Source: Apiosordaria backusii
Taxonomy: Eukaryota > Ascomycota > Sordariomycetes > Sordariales > Lasiosphaeriaceae
DNA length: 64,000 nucleotides
Reading direction: 5' to 3'
Assembly: GCA_030549205.1 (NCBI GenBank)
Contig: JAUKTV010000001.1
Location: 1,674,001 to 1,738,000 of the forward strand
Shown in pieces: positions 45,630-56,098 of this stretch (positions are counted from its first letter, which is position 1; each line of letters opens with the position of its first letter). The notes under the pieces are model-generated. The model saw only the letters and a list, made by a program, of their open reading frames with translations, was not told the DNA's origin and ran no database searches. The translations under genes and the position numbers were made by a program.

Positions 45630-48192
45630 GGGGTTGGTTTGCTGGCAGGAAAGAGTGATGATGGTGGTTCAGGACAGTTGCTACAGGAGGTTTGCTTTTT
45701 TGGAGCAAGGGCACAAGGTTGACGTCTCATTGTAGTTGAGGTTACGCTGTTTACCACGATCGTCGCTCTAAGTGTTAATGACATGAGACTAAACTAAATC
45801 TTCGACCACGTCCCACTGATGACTGGATCAAGAACAGGTGAAGGCTCCAAGATCCTGGGGAAGCCCTTCAATGTTAGGTACTTCATGGGGTCTTAACACT
45901 CTCGAGGTGTACAACGCACAGTGAAGGCTCAGCCCTTGTTTCAGGACTTCCATATCCTGTCACTCCGTGCAGCCATGTGTCCCATGTCTCGTCTTTTCTT
46001 GTCTCGGTTTCCCAAAAGAGTCAGTCTCCGAAGTGTCTTGGGGAAAAGGATGGAACAGACGAGGCTCGTAAAGAGGCGGCCCATCACAGCCATCATGTCG
46101 TGATAGGTAGGCTCCTGAGACTTTTCAGGACAATGGTTCATAGATGTCAGGCTGTGAGGTAATCTATGGACCTGCAACGTTGTAATCGGGTGGTGCGCCT
46201 ATCCCTACATCATGTGAGCTGGTAGCCATGGACCTATCCTCACGGGATAGCCCTATCTAGCTTACACTAGTGGACCTACTGTGTACTAGACAGTATTCTA
46301 GGTCAACATAGAATTCCAAATGGACCTCAGATTCATATCTCTTTCCTAGGGGCCTGAGAATTTACCTAGAGTAGGTAGGTACCGTGCCCCGGGCATGATG
46401 AAAGAACTCAGATAAAGTACACCACCCCCAGAGAATACCACAATAAAACACTCAGCCCTGTGCATCCACCCCGCAGAACAATCTATCCCATCGTAACCCC
46501 AACGGTAAGGACCAGACGTAGGGCTAGGTGGAGCATACCTTACTCCTCTACCTACCTTATCATGGCGAACGGTAAACCTGAAACTAAAACAGCGCTCTTG
46601 CTCCAGCCCTATATGCTGACAGCTCGAAGAGCAACGCCGTGATTTCACCTACATATGCACTCGTCTCAACAGCGCCGTGGACTCACCTAGATATGCACGC
46701 CCTCCAACGGTGACAGCAACGGCGGTAATAGGTGATGTGGTGTCAAGTGTCAGAAATAAACAGCTCCCTTCCCAACCACATATTTCTCCGAACCTCTCTT
46801 TTTTGACCGCTTAACCATTGCCGTGTTGCCCGTTATGCGCGCGTGATTCTGTACATGGTTGATGAGAGAGAAACTCAGCCCTGACGGCACATGCACTCAT
46901 TACGCACCTCCCACGTATCTGCATGACAGGGCAGCGACAGGACAACACGCACCGTACCCAAAAGCGAAAAGCAGAGAGTTGACACAGCCCCCAACCGCGA
47001 CGCAACGCTACGCAACGCAACCCCAACTTTTTTGAACCGCACATAGTGTACATGACCTACCCAAAGCCAGCGGACCAGAGAAATAGCCAGCAGAGAAAAA
47101 TAGCATCTTACCGCGCTACCGCTCGCCCGGCCGGTGCAGCGCTGTGCAGTGGACTGCAGTCAGTGCTACCACAATTCTGCTGGACTGCTGCACTGGATTA
47201 CCCTATTTGGGCTGCAAAGTGTGCTGTCTTGCAGATATCTCGATCAACCACAACATCTATCCGATCTGACGCTATCCGACCGATCCAAGAAGCCCCCCTC
47301 TCAACGGTCAAAGCCTTCTCGAAGTTAACCCGAGATTCAGCTTCAGGTAGGGGAGTGGGCACACACCCGGCCGTCCGGACGTATGCGAATAATCGTACCG
47401 GAGGCGGAAAGGGAACACGAGATGACGGAATAGGTGACAGAATGCCAGCATTACGTGCGCTCGGGGATCTCGCATTCGGTTTTTGCGGTCTTGTGTGTCC
47501 CGGCCGTGTTGGCCGGCAGCCGGCTAGATCATAGGTAGGATAGAGCGGGTAAGGCAAAAAAACTGACAAACACTAAGCTTCTGTCAGATTTTCCATGCAG
47601 AAAGATAGACATCTGCAAATAAGCATGACCGCAGCCTGTCAGTTGTGCAGTTTCGGGTCAGGTAGGGTACGTGACCAACCATTTCACAGCCTGCCTACCT
47701 AACCGCTGAGTCGCCTTGTAAGGCTCGGTCAAGGATTAGGATATCGTGTTTTTGTGCGATTTTTGTGAAAACATACCAAATGTGAAGATAGGTAAGGTGG
47801 TTCAAGATGTACAAGTTTGTAAAAAGGTAGATTTGAAGGGTTGTCGAAGAAGTAAGATATGTAGGCGAAGAATATATACAAGGTTCCGAAAAGGTATGAA
47901 TGATAAATAAAAAAAAACCCATGCAATACTCCATGATAATGCTGGTTTGGTAGAAAAACAGAAAAAGAAAAAGGGAATGTCATGGTATCTCAATCCCAAA
48001 AAAGAAGAAGAAATCCCCACGCCTTGCTTTGCCTTGCCCCTTGCCTGTTCGATATGATGATCCTCCAAAACGCCATCCATTTGATACAAGAAGAAAGAAT
48101 TTGCCTCTTATCCCCAATCTTCCGATAAAACTCCTTGCAAATGATGAGACAGAAAGGAACAAGACAAAGGAAATGCAGTGTCGCTGGGAAAT
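45630..48192. other. Convergent intergenic region, 2.5 kb
   Basis: It lies between the ends of the GH79 gene and the Pro/Ser-rich protein gene. The sequence contains repeated small TAGGTAGG and CCTACC elements (46370-46555, 47640-47700) but no tidy array. Open frames such as 47046-47534 have no motif. AT-rich DNA near 47760-48000 suits a long 3' untranslated region for the minus-strand gene. Confidence 0.45.
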
Positions 48193-50727
48193 TTACAGAG
48201 AAACATGCTCCGTATGCCAATACAAAAAGTCCCTCGCGTCATGGCTCATATTGTACCCCATCGGCACCGGAACTTCATTCCCATGAACATCATGCGTCAG
48301 GACCAACTCCATCATCGGGCTCTGCGGCAGGCTCTGCATGCTGTCTGTGCTGTTGGGGCGCTTGGCAGAATCAATCGCCAGTCCGTTGACGTTCTTGTCC
48401 TTGTCAGAAAACGACTGGCCCATGCTGAACGTCCCGCTGCTGACGCTTCTCCGGTGCTTCTTTGTAAACTCGGGCGGAGCCAAAACCCGGCTGGCGATGG
48501 AGCTGTTGCGGGCACTGGAGCCAGCTTTGGCAGGGGAATCGCTCATCGGAGGGTCGATCCGGACCATTCCCGGGCTGCGTGGGCCGCTGATGACGGTTCG
48601 TGGGCTGCTGTTCGGGGTGGTCGAGGCGTTTGACGAGGGGGAGAGACCGGGTGTTCGGGGCTCGGTCGGTCGGGTGTCGTGGTGACCGCTGAGCACGCGG
48701 CCCTCGCTGGGTCGACGGTCGCTCGATCTCGGCCGTTCGCTTGCTTTTGATGCGCTGGGTCGGCGTTCAGAAGAAGTGACGAGCCCGCCGGGCGAGATGA
48801 ACCCAAATCCAGTGAACCAGTTGTAAATTTCATCAAGCTCGTCAAGCTCCAGCTCCGATGGACGGGAGTAGTCGGTCGGCTCGCTGAAAAAGTCGCCTGC
48901 TCCTCCCAGAATTGCCATTTGAAAGGCTGTCCAGTCCAGAGTGTCGTCCACAGCAGCTGCCAACTTGCCGATTGGAAGATCAGCCTTGGCCAGCCGGATC
49001 GGACCGTGCCTAAAGGTTGGGTGGGTCATGGTAAAAGGGGTGCTGTCGAGATAAACGTAGTCGTCGGTGTTGGCCCTGGTCGTCACTCCGGGCGGCAGGG
49101 CCGTCGAGGTTGGAGACAGAATAATGTTTGTGTCATCGGGTCCTGTCGCAATAATTTCGGGAATCGTTGGGAGCGGCGGCAGGGTCTTGCTCGGGAGTCG
49201 GCGGTGCATCGGGGGTTGAGACTGTGCTAGCAAAGCAGGTGTCGCTGTCGTGGGCGTCACCGGCTCGTCGCCCATGATCATAATTGGCAGGCCTCCCTCC
49301 TCGTCATCTTCCAACCCTGCGGTGGGCGAATCGTGTCGTTGCTCACCATCCTCCTCTCCATGTTTCTGTTCTGGCTCCTTGTGTTCCGTTTCAATTTCCC
49401 TGGCCTGCTCTGGTGTCTGGGCCGCTTTGGGTGTTTGACAGTCTTCCCGCTTGATTTCTGATCCCTTGTTGGCAGCAGATGCACGTGGTGTTACCGACAT
49501 CTCGGCCGCTGCTGAATCGTCGAGGCTCAGGGGCTCGATCGGAGCCGGGGTGGCTGTGCTCTTCTTATCCACGTGTGTAACCCCCAATTCAGGGGACCTC
49601 GTCCATTGCGCGGCACGGCTCATTCTAATCTCTCGCAACGTGCTCTCGGGAAGCATCTCGTCGGCCTCGAGGCGGTGGAAGATCCGGATTGTGAACAGAT
49701 CTTTGGCGCTTTCTGTCAGTTGCCACATGGAGGACTGCCGCCTCACTGGCTGTGCCGGCCTTCTCCGTGTCTTTTTGGACTTCGCTCGCTTTGGACGCGA
49801 GGTAGACGGTAATCGTGCCGGTGTGGCAGACAGAGGAGCTTTGGCTGTTGCCTTGATGGGCGATTTGACCGACCTGACCGATTTCGTCGACCTAAGTGAG
49901 TTCGAGCCTTGGCTCCGTCTCTGCGATTTCCTGCGGGCCATTGCTGGGGACATGGGAGTCGATTGCCTGGGTTTGGCAAATTTGGCCAATTGGGCATCTG
50001 ACAGCTTTGCATCGCTAAATGTTTGCTGTGGTTTGAATGCCTGCTCTGTCTCTCGGATAAGCTGCATGACATCTTTGGAGAACAGCTTGGGCGTGCCATT
50101 TTGTGATGATGGTGTTCCCGATGGTCCGGCTTCTCTAGGTGGCTTGGAAGACTCTGGCTCTTCACCAACTTTCGCGGCAACGTCGGCCGGTATTGAAGGC
50201 GAGTCCGGAAACATCTCGGCTTGTTGAGGTGGTGATGAAGGTGGTGTCAATTGAGGGTAGTCTCGAAATGAATGCGAGGATGTTGGACTTCTCCCACAAC
50301 GTTGTGGCAAATCGTCAAGTTGCTGAGGCAAAAGTAGAGGGCTCCTTTGGGGACTTCTTTGTGGACTCCTTTGAGGGCTTCCTCGAGGGCTTACCAAGGG
50401 GCTCCTCGTCGGCCGGCGGGGAGGCGAACAACGTGATCCCACGTGTCCCGTCCCATTGTCATAACTGCACAAAGAACTTGTTGAAGACTGTGGCGTGTCT
50501 GGTAATGGTGGAATACAGATGATGTTGTGAAGATCCTCACTCCGTCTGATATCGATGCTCGGTTTCGACCTCTTCATCAAACCCTTTGGTGGCATCCATG
50601 TCTTGATCTTGCTGAGGGTGTCCATTTCATCGTCGTCGTGGTTGAAATATGAGCCTTCATCCTCGCCGTCTTCGGCCTTCTTCTGGGTTATCAGTTTCCT
50701 GATCTTGAAAGGGGACCGAGGTGACAT
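48193..50727 (-). CDS. Large Pro/Ser-rich protein of unknown function
   Basis: Single exon, 844 residues. The start is the first ATG of the frame, at 50727 (MSPRSPFKIRKL). I do not recognise a defined domain. The N-terminal third holds an SPQR tetrapeptide run (SPRGSPQRSPQRSPQRSPLL) and many SP/TP sites. A basic Ser/Lys/Arg-rich tract (about residues 275-345) with several possible nuclear localisation signals follows. Next is a short conserved-looking helix-rich segment (WQLTESAKDLFTIRIFHRLEADEMLPESTLREIR). After an acidic linker come a compact region (YVYLDSTPFTMTHPTFRHGPIRLAKADL, then DWTAFQMAILGGAGDFF) and a Ser/Pro tail ending FLYWHTEHVSL. The pattern suggests a phosphorylated regulatory or scaffold protein conserved in filamentous ascomycetes; this is inference from composition. 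Confidence 0.75.
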   Translation of the reverse strand: MSPRSPFKIRKLITQKKAEDGEDEGSYFNHDDDEMDTLSKIKTWMPPKGLMKRSKPSIDIRRSEDLHNIICIPPLPDTPQSSTSSLCSYDNGTGHVGSRCSPPRRPTRSPLVSPRGSPQRSPQRSPQRSPLLLPQQLDDLPQRCGRSPTSSHSFRDYPQLTPPSSPPQQAEMFPDSPSIPADVAAKVGEEPESSKPPREAGPSGTPSSQNGTPKLFSKDVMQLIRETEQAFKPQQTFSDAKLSDAQLAKFAKPRQSTPMSPAMARRKSQRRSQGSNSLRSTKSVRSVKSPIKATAKAPLSATPARLPSTSRPKRAKSKKTRRRPAQPVRRQSSMWQLTESAKDLFTIRIFHRLEADEMLPESTLREIRMSRAAQWTRSPELGVTHVDKKSTATPAPIEPLSLDDSAAAEMSVTPRASAANKGSEIKREDCQTPKAAQTPEQAREIETEHKEPEQKHGEEDGEQRHDSPTAGLEDDEEGGLPIMIMGDEPVTPTTATPALLAQSQPPMHRRLPSKTLPPLPTIPEIIATGPDDTNIILSPTSTALPPGVTTRANTDDYVYLDSTPFTMTHPTFRHGPIRLAKADLPIGKLAAAVDDTLDWTAFQMAILGGAGDFFSEPTDYSRPSELELDELDEIYNWFTGFGFISPGGLVTSSERRPSASKASERPRSSDRRPSEGRVLSGHHDTRPTEPRTPGLSPSSNASTTPNSSPRTVISGPRSPGMVRIDPPMSDSPAKAGSSARNSSIASRVLAPPEFTKKHRRSVSSGTFSMGQSFSDKDKNVNGLAIDSAKRPNSTDSMQSLPQSPMMELVLTHDVHGNEVPVPMGYNMSHDARDFLYWHTEHVSL

Positions 50728-53700
50728 GTTGATATTGCAGTCCGGGTCGCCGCAGCGCAACGACTAGAAAAGAGAAAGGAGGAGGGAGGAGACGATGCCC
50801 GGCGCGTGGGACATGACATGCATATATGAAAGAGGAAGAGTCGAAGAAAAACGGAATTTCTGGCTCACCACATCTCACACTGGTCTTGTCAGGTAGGTCC
50901 AACAGTACAGCGACCTAGACCAAACCGACATGTAACTGAGGAATGAGAGGGAGAAAACAGGCCAGAGTCGGGGCGAGAAGGCCGAGGGGGCGGGCTCATG
51001 AAGAGGGTATGAACAATGTAATAGACCGAAGCGGCGCATGCTGCCACCACTCTCCCACCTGCCCACCTCGACTAGTCGACTCCACGACGAGCACACCCGG
51101 CGGCGGGGACGCCTCGCCTGGACGACCGGTACAATGCGGACAGGCGGTACGTACTCGTCCCATCGCAATACTGGACAGTCCTGTGGGTGGTACTCTTGCG
51201 CCTAGTGTGGCGTTGACCACCACCAACCTGCAAAGACGTGAACAGAGTGCAGGCCAGACTGGGGTATCCCCCGGCTCGCCAAGAGGGCTGGGGTTATGTC
51301 GCTCAAGCGACGCAATCCGTAGGTTGGACCTGGGGAGTAAGAGCAACTCCAACCCGGTCTGGTATCGACTTCTTATTTTACACTGCCGCAATTGGCCAAC
51401 AAATTGTCGTGCATGGTGACTGGTTGGTGCCCACCATGGTTCCGAGACCTGAGATCTCTTGAAGAAAAAGGGTTATAGGATGAAAGATGGCATCGTGGGG
51501 AGATCAGCAGGCTTCCATTCTCAACATGAAGGTAGTATCATGCTCCAGTTTCCTATTCCCAGCTCCGACTCCGAGCATGCCACTAGTGTGGGCGTCTCGA
51601 TCGCACAGCAGACGGAAAGCTGCAGCAGGATGGATTCGTCGCCCTATTACTATGCGGGATGGACCTATGCCGGGTGATAGCACTGGATCGGAGTCGGCCA
51701 TATTAATGAGGTAGTCACCCGCTCATTATTGAAAGGGCTCAGTGATTCGAGACACTGGGTTCCCAGTTTCAATACTCTCTCTGCTCAATGAACGATGGCC
51801 GATGAGCCCAGCAGGAAATCCGCCAGTGGGGGGGAGGACCAGCTCGGCATGCAGGGCGGGACGAGATCGTAGACTGCTCCTGCAGGCCGCTCCATATGGC
51901 GACAGACGGAAGTTGGTCCCAGATGATCCACCTCTGATACTGAAACGCTGACGACGGCCACAAGACGACCTATATGTTTTTTTTTTCATCCAGCAGAGGC
52001 TGTTCAACGATGGCTCTCCACCCTTTTGCTGGCCCGCTCAAAGGCAGAGGGAGAGGGGATTGGAGGCGCGTTGACGACGGCTCTGATGTGTAAGTGGGGA
52101 AAGGGCGCAGCAGATGGAAACTGCAATTGGAATTGCGATACTCTGGGTGCCATTGCCCAGCCCAACGGTAGCTCAACGCACCAACGGCGACTCTATCGTC
52201 CTATCAAGTTAGTTGCTGTTTGCCAGTGGAGAGTATTGTGACCATGTCGAAGCTGTCTGCACTGAGCGACCTCTCCAGTGGAGTCGTGAGGTTTCATGAC
52301 CGTTCGGATGAGGTGGAAGGAAGCTGACGGCCCCTCGATGGGCAGCGGGAAGGCTGTCCTGAACTGCACGCAATTCAAACACCCCGCGTGCTCGAGACAG
52401 TGTGAGATCTGATAATAAATAGACCAGGGACACTGGTTGAATCCTCCGCCATCAGCTCGGTCCAAATTGCCGTGGTAACACCGATCTTCAGCACCAAGCC
52501 TCGACCAGCCTCCCGATTTCCGCACTGTGCTGAGGGCTGCCTGAAAGTCGAGAACCCCACTTTCGACAGACAAGGCAGGTGATGTGAAGATGTTGCCGAG
52601 TGCTGAGTGAGAGCCCGATCGCCTCCTCTCTTGAGAATTGGGGATGAAATGAATTGGGATCTATGGGATGAAATTGTTATGTGATTGTGTGAGAGCAAAC
52701 TGCATTATATGACTGCAAACTCCATCTAGTGCACAAATTGATATTGGAGCTCGATGGTGACAAACATTCCAAAAGGGAAAGCAAATATCAGTGACCCCTC
52801 CCCCGCTCGACAGCCTGCGGGGGCACTCAGAAGAGCACCGCGAGCAGCTGCAATCTCTACCGGGCGAAGGATTACAACATCTCTTCTGCACTGCAGCAAC
52901 AATGTCTGCGGGCGGCGAGGTAACCGTCCATGTTGCATTTCCAGAGAGCAATTCCTGAAGCCAACCTTGAACTTCACGTGGTAAGGTACCTTGCCAAGGC
53001 GGCACAACCTCAGGCCACCAGTTTAGCGCCCTCGTACAAAGTGTTAGTGCTCACATGTGTTTTCCAGTGACGACTCCAACATCATCTCCGAGAGTCGCCA
53101 AAGGCAGCCCCCACGGCGACCATCTTCGAAGCGCACAGACTGTGACAGCGTTTTCTGTCATCTTCGCCGAATGCTTTTGGCCATCAACTGACCATTTTAC
53201 CGATATCTTCATGAGATGACCCGTATGAGGCTGACTCCTTCGTCTGCGAGGTTCCAATATTCCTTTCCTCGGATGAACACCGCACAGATCTGATGCATCA
53301 AACAAAAGTCACTGCCAAAAACACGGCATTGAACGGGAAAGGCTTTCTCTCTGTCTCCACGGGTCCCTCTACTCCTCCAGGCAACGAGGAAAGGAACCCG
53401 TCTTTGCAGGAGATAACCCTCTCGCATCGCCTGCTGATCGCAGTTCGCCGTCAGGATTGGACCAGCTGCACACCATCACCACTGCAACTGCCGCGAAGGT
53501 GCATGTATCCAGCCGCGGCGGGCCAACCAGAGTGTCTATTTTCGAGGGACTCTCCGGATGGCTGAGCCACAGCCCAACACCCTGATCCACCACTGCTCCC
53601 GATCAGGTACAGTAACCTCTCACCATTCTACTCAGAATGCCCCGCCTGGCCCGCCATCTCCACGAGAAGAACATGCGAAGCCACTACAGTTGGGGAACCC

Positions 53701-55160
53701 GAGACTTGCGCAGGTCCCGGCTGTCAACAATGCACAAAAACAGTGCTTGTTTTCATGGAAGGATTGCAAAAAGCCTCAACGGCCCGAGTCTAGCTGCAGT
53801 GGCATAAAGAGATCGCCTCTCCTCCTTGCCTTACCTTGCCTTGCCTGTGCAACTTCATGACTACATTCAGCTGCTACTGGAGCTTATCGGAGATTGGACA
53901 TCGCTGTCTGCTGAATTGACAAAACAATGGCCCAGGTTTCCATTGTTATGATGAGCTCCTCGTCAGCTCTGCCAATATTTGGCTCTGTCGTGTCACTTGG
54001 CAATCTGGGTATCAAAGTCTCACAGCTTCATGGCAGTGATTGGACGAAACCCCCGATATGCCCGGGGTATTGGCAGTTGATCAGGATTCAGACTGTCAAT
54101 ATATCAAGCAATTCTCCGTCTTTCAGGGTTGAAAGAGTGCTCGGACCGAGACTCTTACATCAGAGGCAGAAGGAACCGCCCTGCCCTAAGTTCTGACCGA
54201 GATCCTCTCCACGGCGCACCACGGGCGATGCTGTTTCAGGGAAGGTATCGGGAAACTTCGCCACGGATTACTCAGAAACCTTCTTCATTCTGAACCAGTA
54301 CGCAATGGCATAGGCATGAGCAGTTGGTAAGGTTGGTTGTTTATTGACCGAGCTGAATCTATCCATACACAAGAGTGTGGTTCCTGACTCGACAGCTTCC
54401 TATCAGAAACGGTTCCATCACTTCGGGAACACCCCACGACAACCATTGGTCTTCACATGCAACTCAATTGCCAACCTTAGATCAAGGCCAAGATACAGGC
54501 CCGGGAGATGTTCCTTCCAGGGGGGCGTGCTCGGCCTCCTGCGGCCCTGCAAAGCTCCACCATCCATTGTCCAGAGCCTCACATAACCATTTGTTCTCTC
54601 CGGTATTTGCATGGGAACAGCGGTCGTGATTCGGCGGTAAATCATCGTCGATACCCGCAGCCACGCCCGAGATCGCTCTAAGTATAGACAGTGGTGGGCG
54701 GGGACTGAGAAAACGGCGTTGAGGGTCTATGCTAGGGGCCGGAACCCGCAGCTCGACCTCGAAATCGGTGCCTCGGTCCCAATCCCCCGGATACGCCGCC
54801 CTCAAACCGTCGAACCGTGAAACCAACATCCCACCCCGCTTTCTCTCTCACTCTCACTCCGAATTCGTCAGCTCTCTGACCAGCTGCGTACTCCACAACT
54901 TGATCCATGGTTCAGCAGTGTGCTGTGCCGTTCCCGACTGCCTGTTATAGTTGCTGCAACGGCCGCTGATGATGGCCTCCTTTTCTAGAGGTTGACGAGG
55001 CCTGGGTCTCCTTCGAAACATTTTGGCTATGAAGATCCGGCCAGGAAAAGTTTCATCGTTTCTCTTCGTTGTCTTCTGTGCCGAGTTGAGCCGCATTGTC
55101 TTTCTGAAGCAGGTTGTTGCGGGGGGCTTTCGTTGTTTAAACAAATGATGACGAGTGTCA

Positions 55161-55406
55161 TTACAAGATCTCATTTGCTCTTTGGATGTCTCTTGTTGTG
55201 GTCGTCTTGAGGAAAGAGGAAGCCGCGTGCGTCGGAGTGTGGACGTATTTCTTCTCGGGGGTTGGCTCGGGGGTGTCTTGCTTGCTGTCATGGGACCACC
55301 ACCGGCCGAGGGACTTGATGAAGCCAAGTGGTGAGCAGCTTTGTCGGCCTTTTGACTCTCTTTCCTCGTTGTCGAGAGGAATAACGTGATAGTTCTCGCG
55401 AGTCAT
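55161..55406 (-). CDS. Possible small protein of 81 residues
   Basis: An ATG at 55406 (context CGAAATGAC) opens 81 codons of non-repetitive, hydrophilic sequence beginning MTRENYHVIPLDNEERES and including SPLGFIKSLGRWW. A TATAAA box lies about 85 nt upstream (55488-55493), a sensible core-promoter distance. No family was recognised and no intron is needed. A longer overlapping frame on the same strand (54854-55327) is less convincing. It could be a stress- or condition-specific small protein, or a chance ORF. Confidence 0.33.
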   Translation of the reverse strand: MTRENYHVIPLDNEERESKGRQSCSPLGFIKSLGRWWSHDSKQDTPEPTPEKKYVHTPTHAASSFLKTTTTRDIQRANEIL

Positions 55407-55487
55407 TTCGAGTGGTACAAGATGTTGGAAAAAAGTCTTGGGAGGTGTGGCAGACAATGGGTGCTACCGACCGACGGGCTCGCTCTG

Positions 55488-55638
55488 TTTATAAGAGATG
55501 TTTCAGTCAAGCGCTTTGTTCAGATCAGCAAAGCTTGTTTTCGTATGACGTCTATCAGAGACAAAACGGATATTTCATTCCTGTCGATCCAAGTGGAAAA
55601 TCCAAGACAAATCCCGTGGCTAGGAGAGGCCGTATATA
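55488..55638. promoter_or_regulatory. Possible two-way promoter with opposed TATA boxes
   Basis: TATAAA reads on the minus strand at 55488-55493, toward the 81-codon ORF. TATATA reads on the plus strand at 55633-55638, followed by an ATG-free CA-rich stretch typical of a fungal leader. The boxes are about 145 bp apart and point away from each other. Confidence 0.3.
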
Positions 55639-55996
55639 GGTATCTCAAGGGAGGCTCTTCTCCCCTCAACAGCCCGCGGGGAAACCACACAACAACCTTT
55701 TCAGCACCACAACACACCCACACACACCAAACTTCCCACACGCAAAAGCACACCATTGGCAGCTGCGCGGGGATCCGAAAAGGTGCTCAAGTCACAGAGC
55801 CCAGAACCGAGTGAGCGGGTCGGGAAAGCGGGACTTTGTTTGTATGGTGTGCGGGATCCCAAAGCCTCGTCCGCCTCCCGAGGACGCGGCCCACGAGTGG
55901 TCAAGATCGTCAGCTCCGAGACTTTTTAAGGTCCAGGCGGGTCTGTGAGCTGGCGTGCGTTGTCTTGCAGTGAGAGGGCGCGCACGAGTTGTCGGC

Positions 55997-56098
55997 ATGA
56001 ATGACTATCGCAATTATCGGTTTCCGCATGCCGTTGAAACAGTGCCATTCCAAAGTCCCATATCAAGCCTTTTTTTTCTGATTCTTGAAGTTATTTGA
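55997..56098 (+). CDS. Speculative 33-codon micro-ORF downstream of the plus-strand TATA
   Basis: After the plus-strand TATA box, a donor (GTGAGC at 55811) and an acceptor (CTTGCAG near 55970) could remove a leader intron. The first ATG after it (55997) opens MNDYRNYRFPHAVETVPF and continues for 33 residues with a hydrophobic end. Without that splice, the first ORF would instead be 34 codons from 55844. Support is weak; a non-coding transcript is as likely. Confidence 0.13.
   Translation: MNDYRNYRFPHAVETVPFQSPISSLFFLILEVI

Noticed and set aside
47046..47534. 162-codon plus-strand frame
   Set aside because: No family features, no splice support, and it lies in a convergent 3' region.
54854..55327. 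157-codon minus-strand frame overlapping the 81-codon ORF
   Set aside because: Its start is not near the TATA box and its composition is low-complexity Arg/Thr/Pro; the 81-codon frame is the better candidate.
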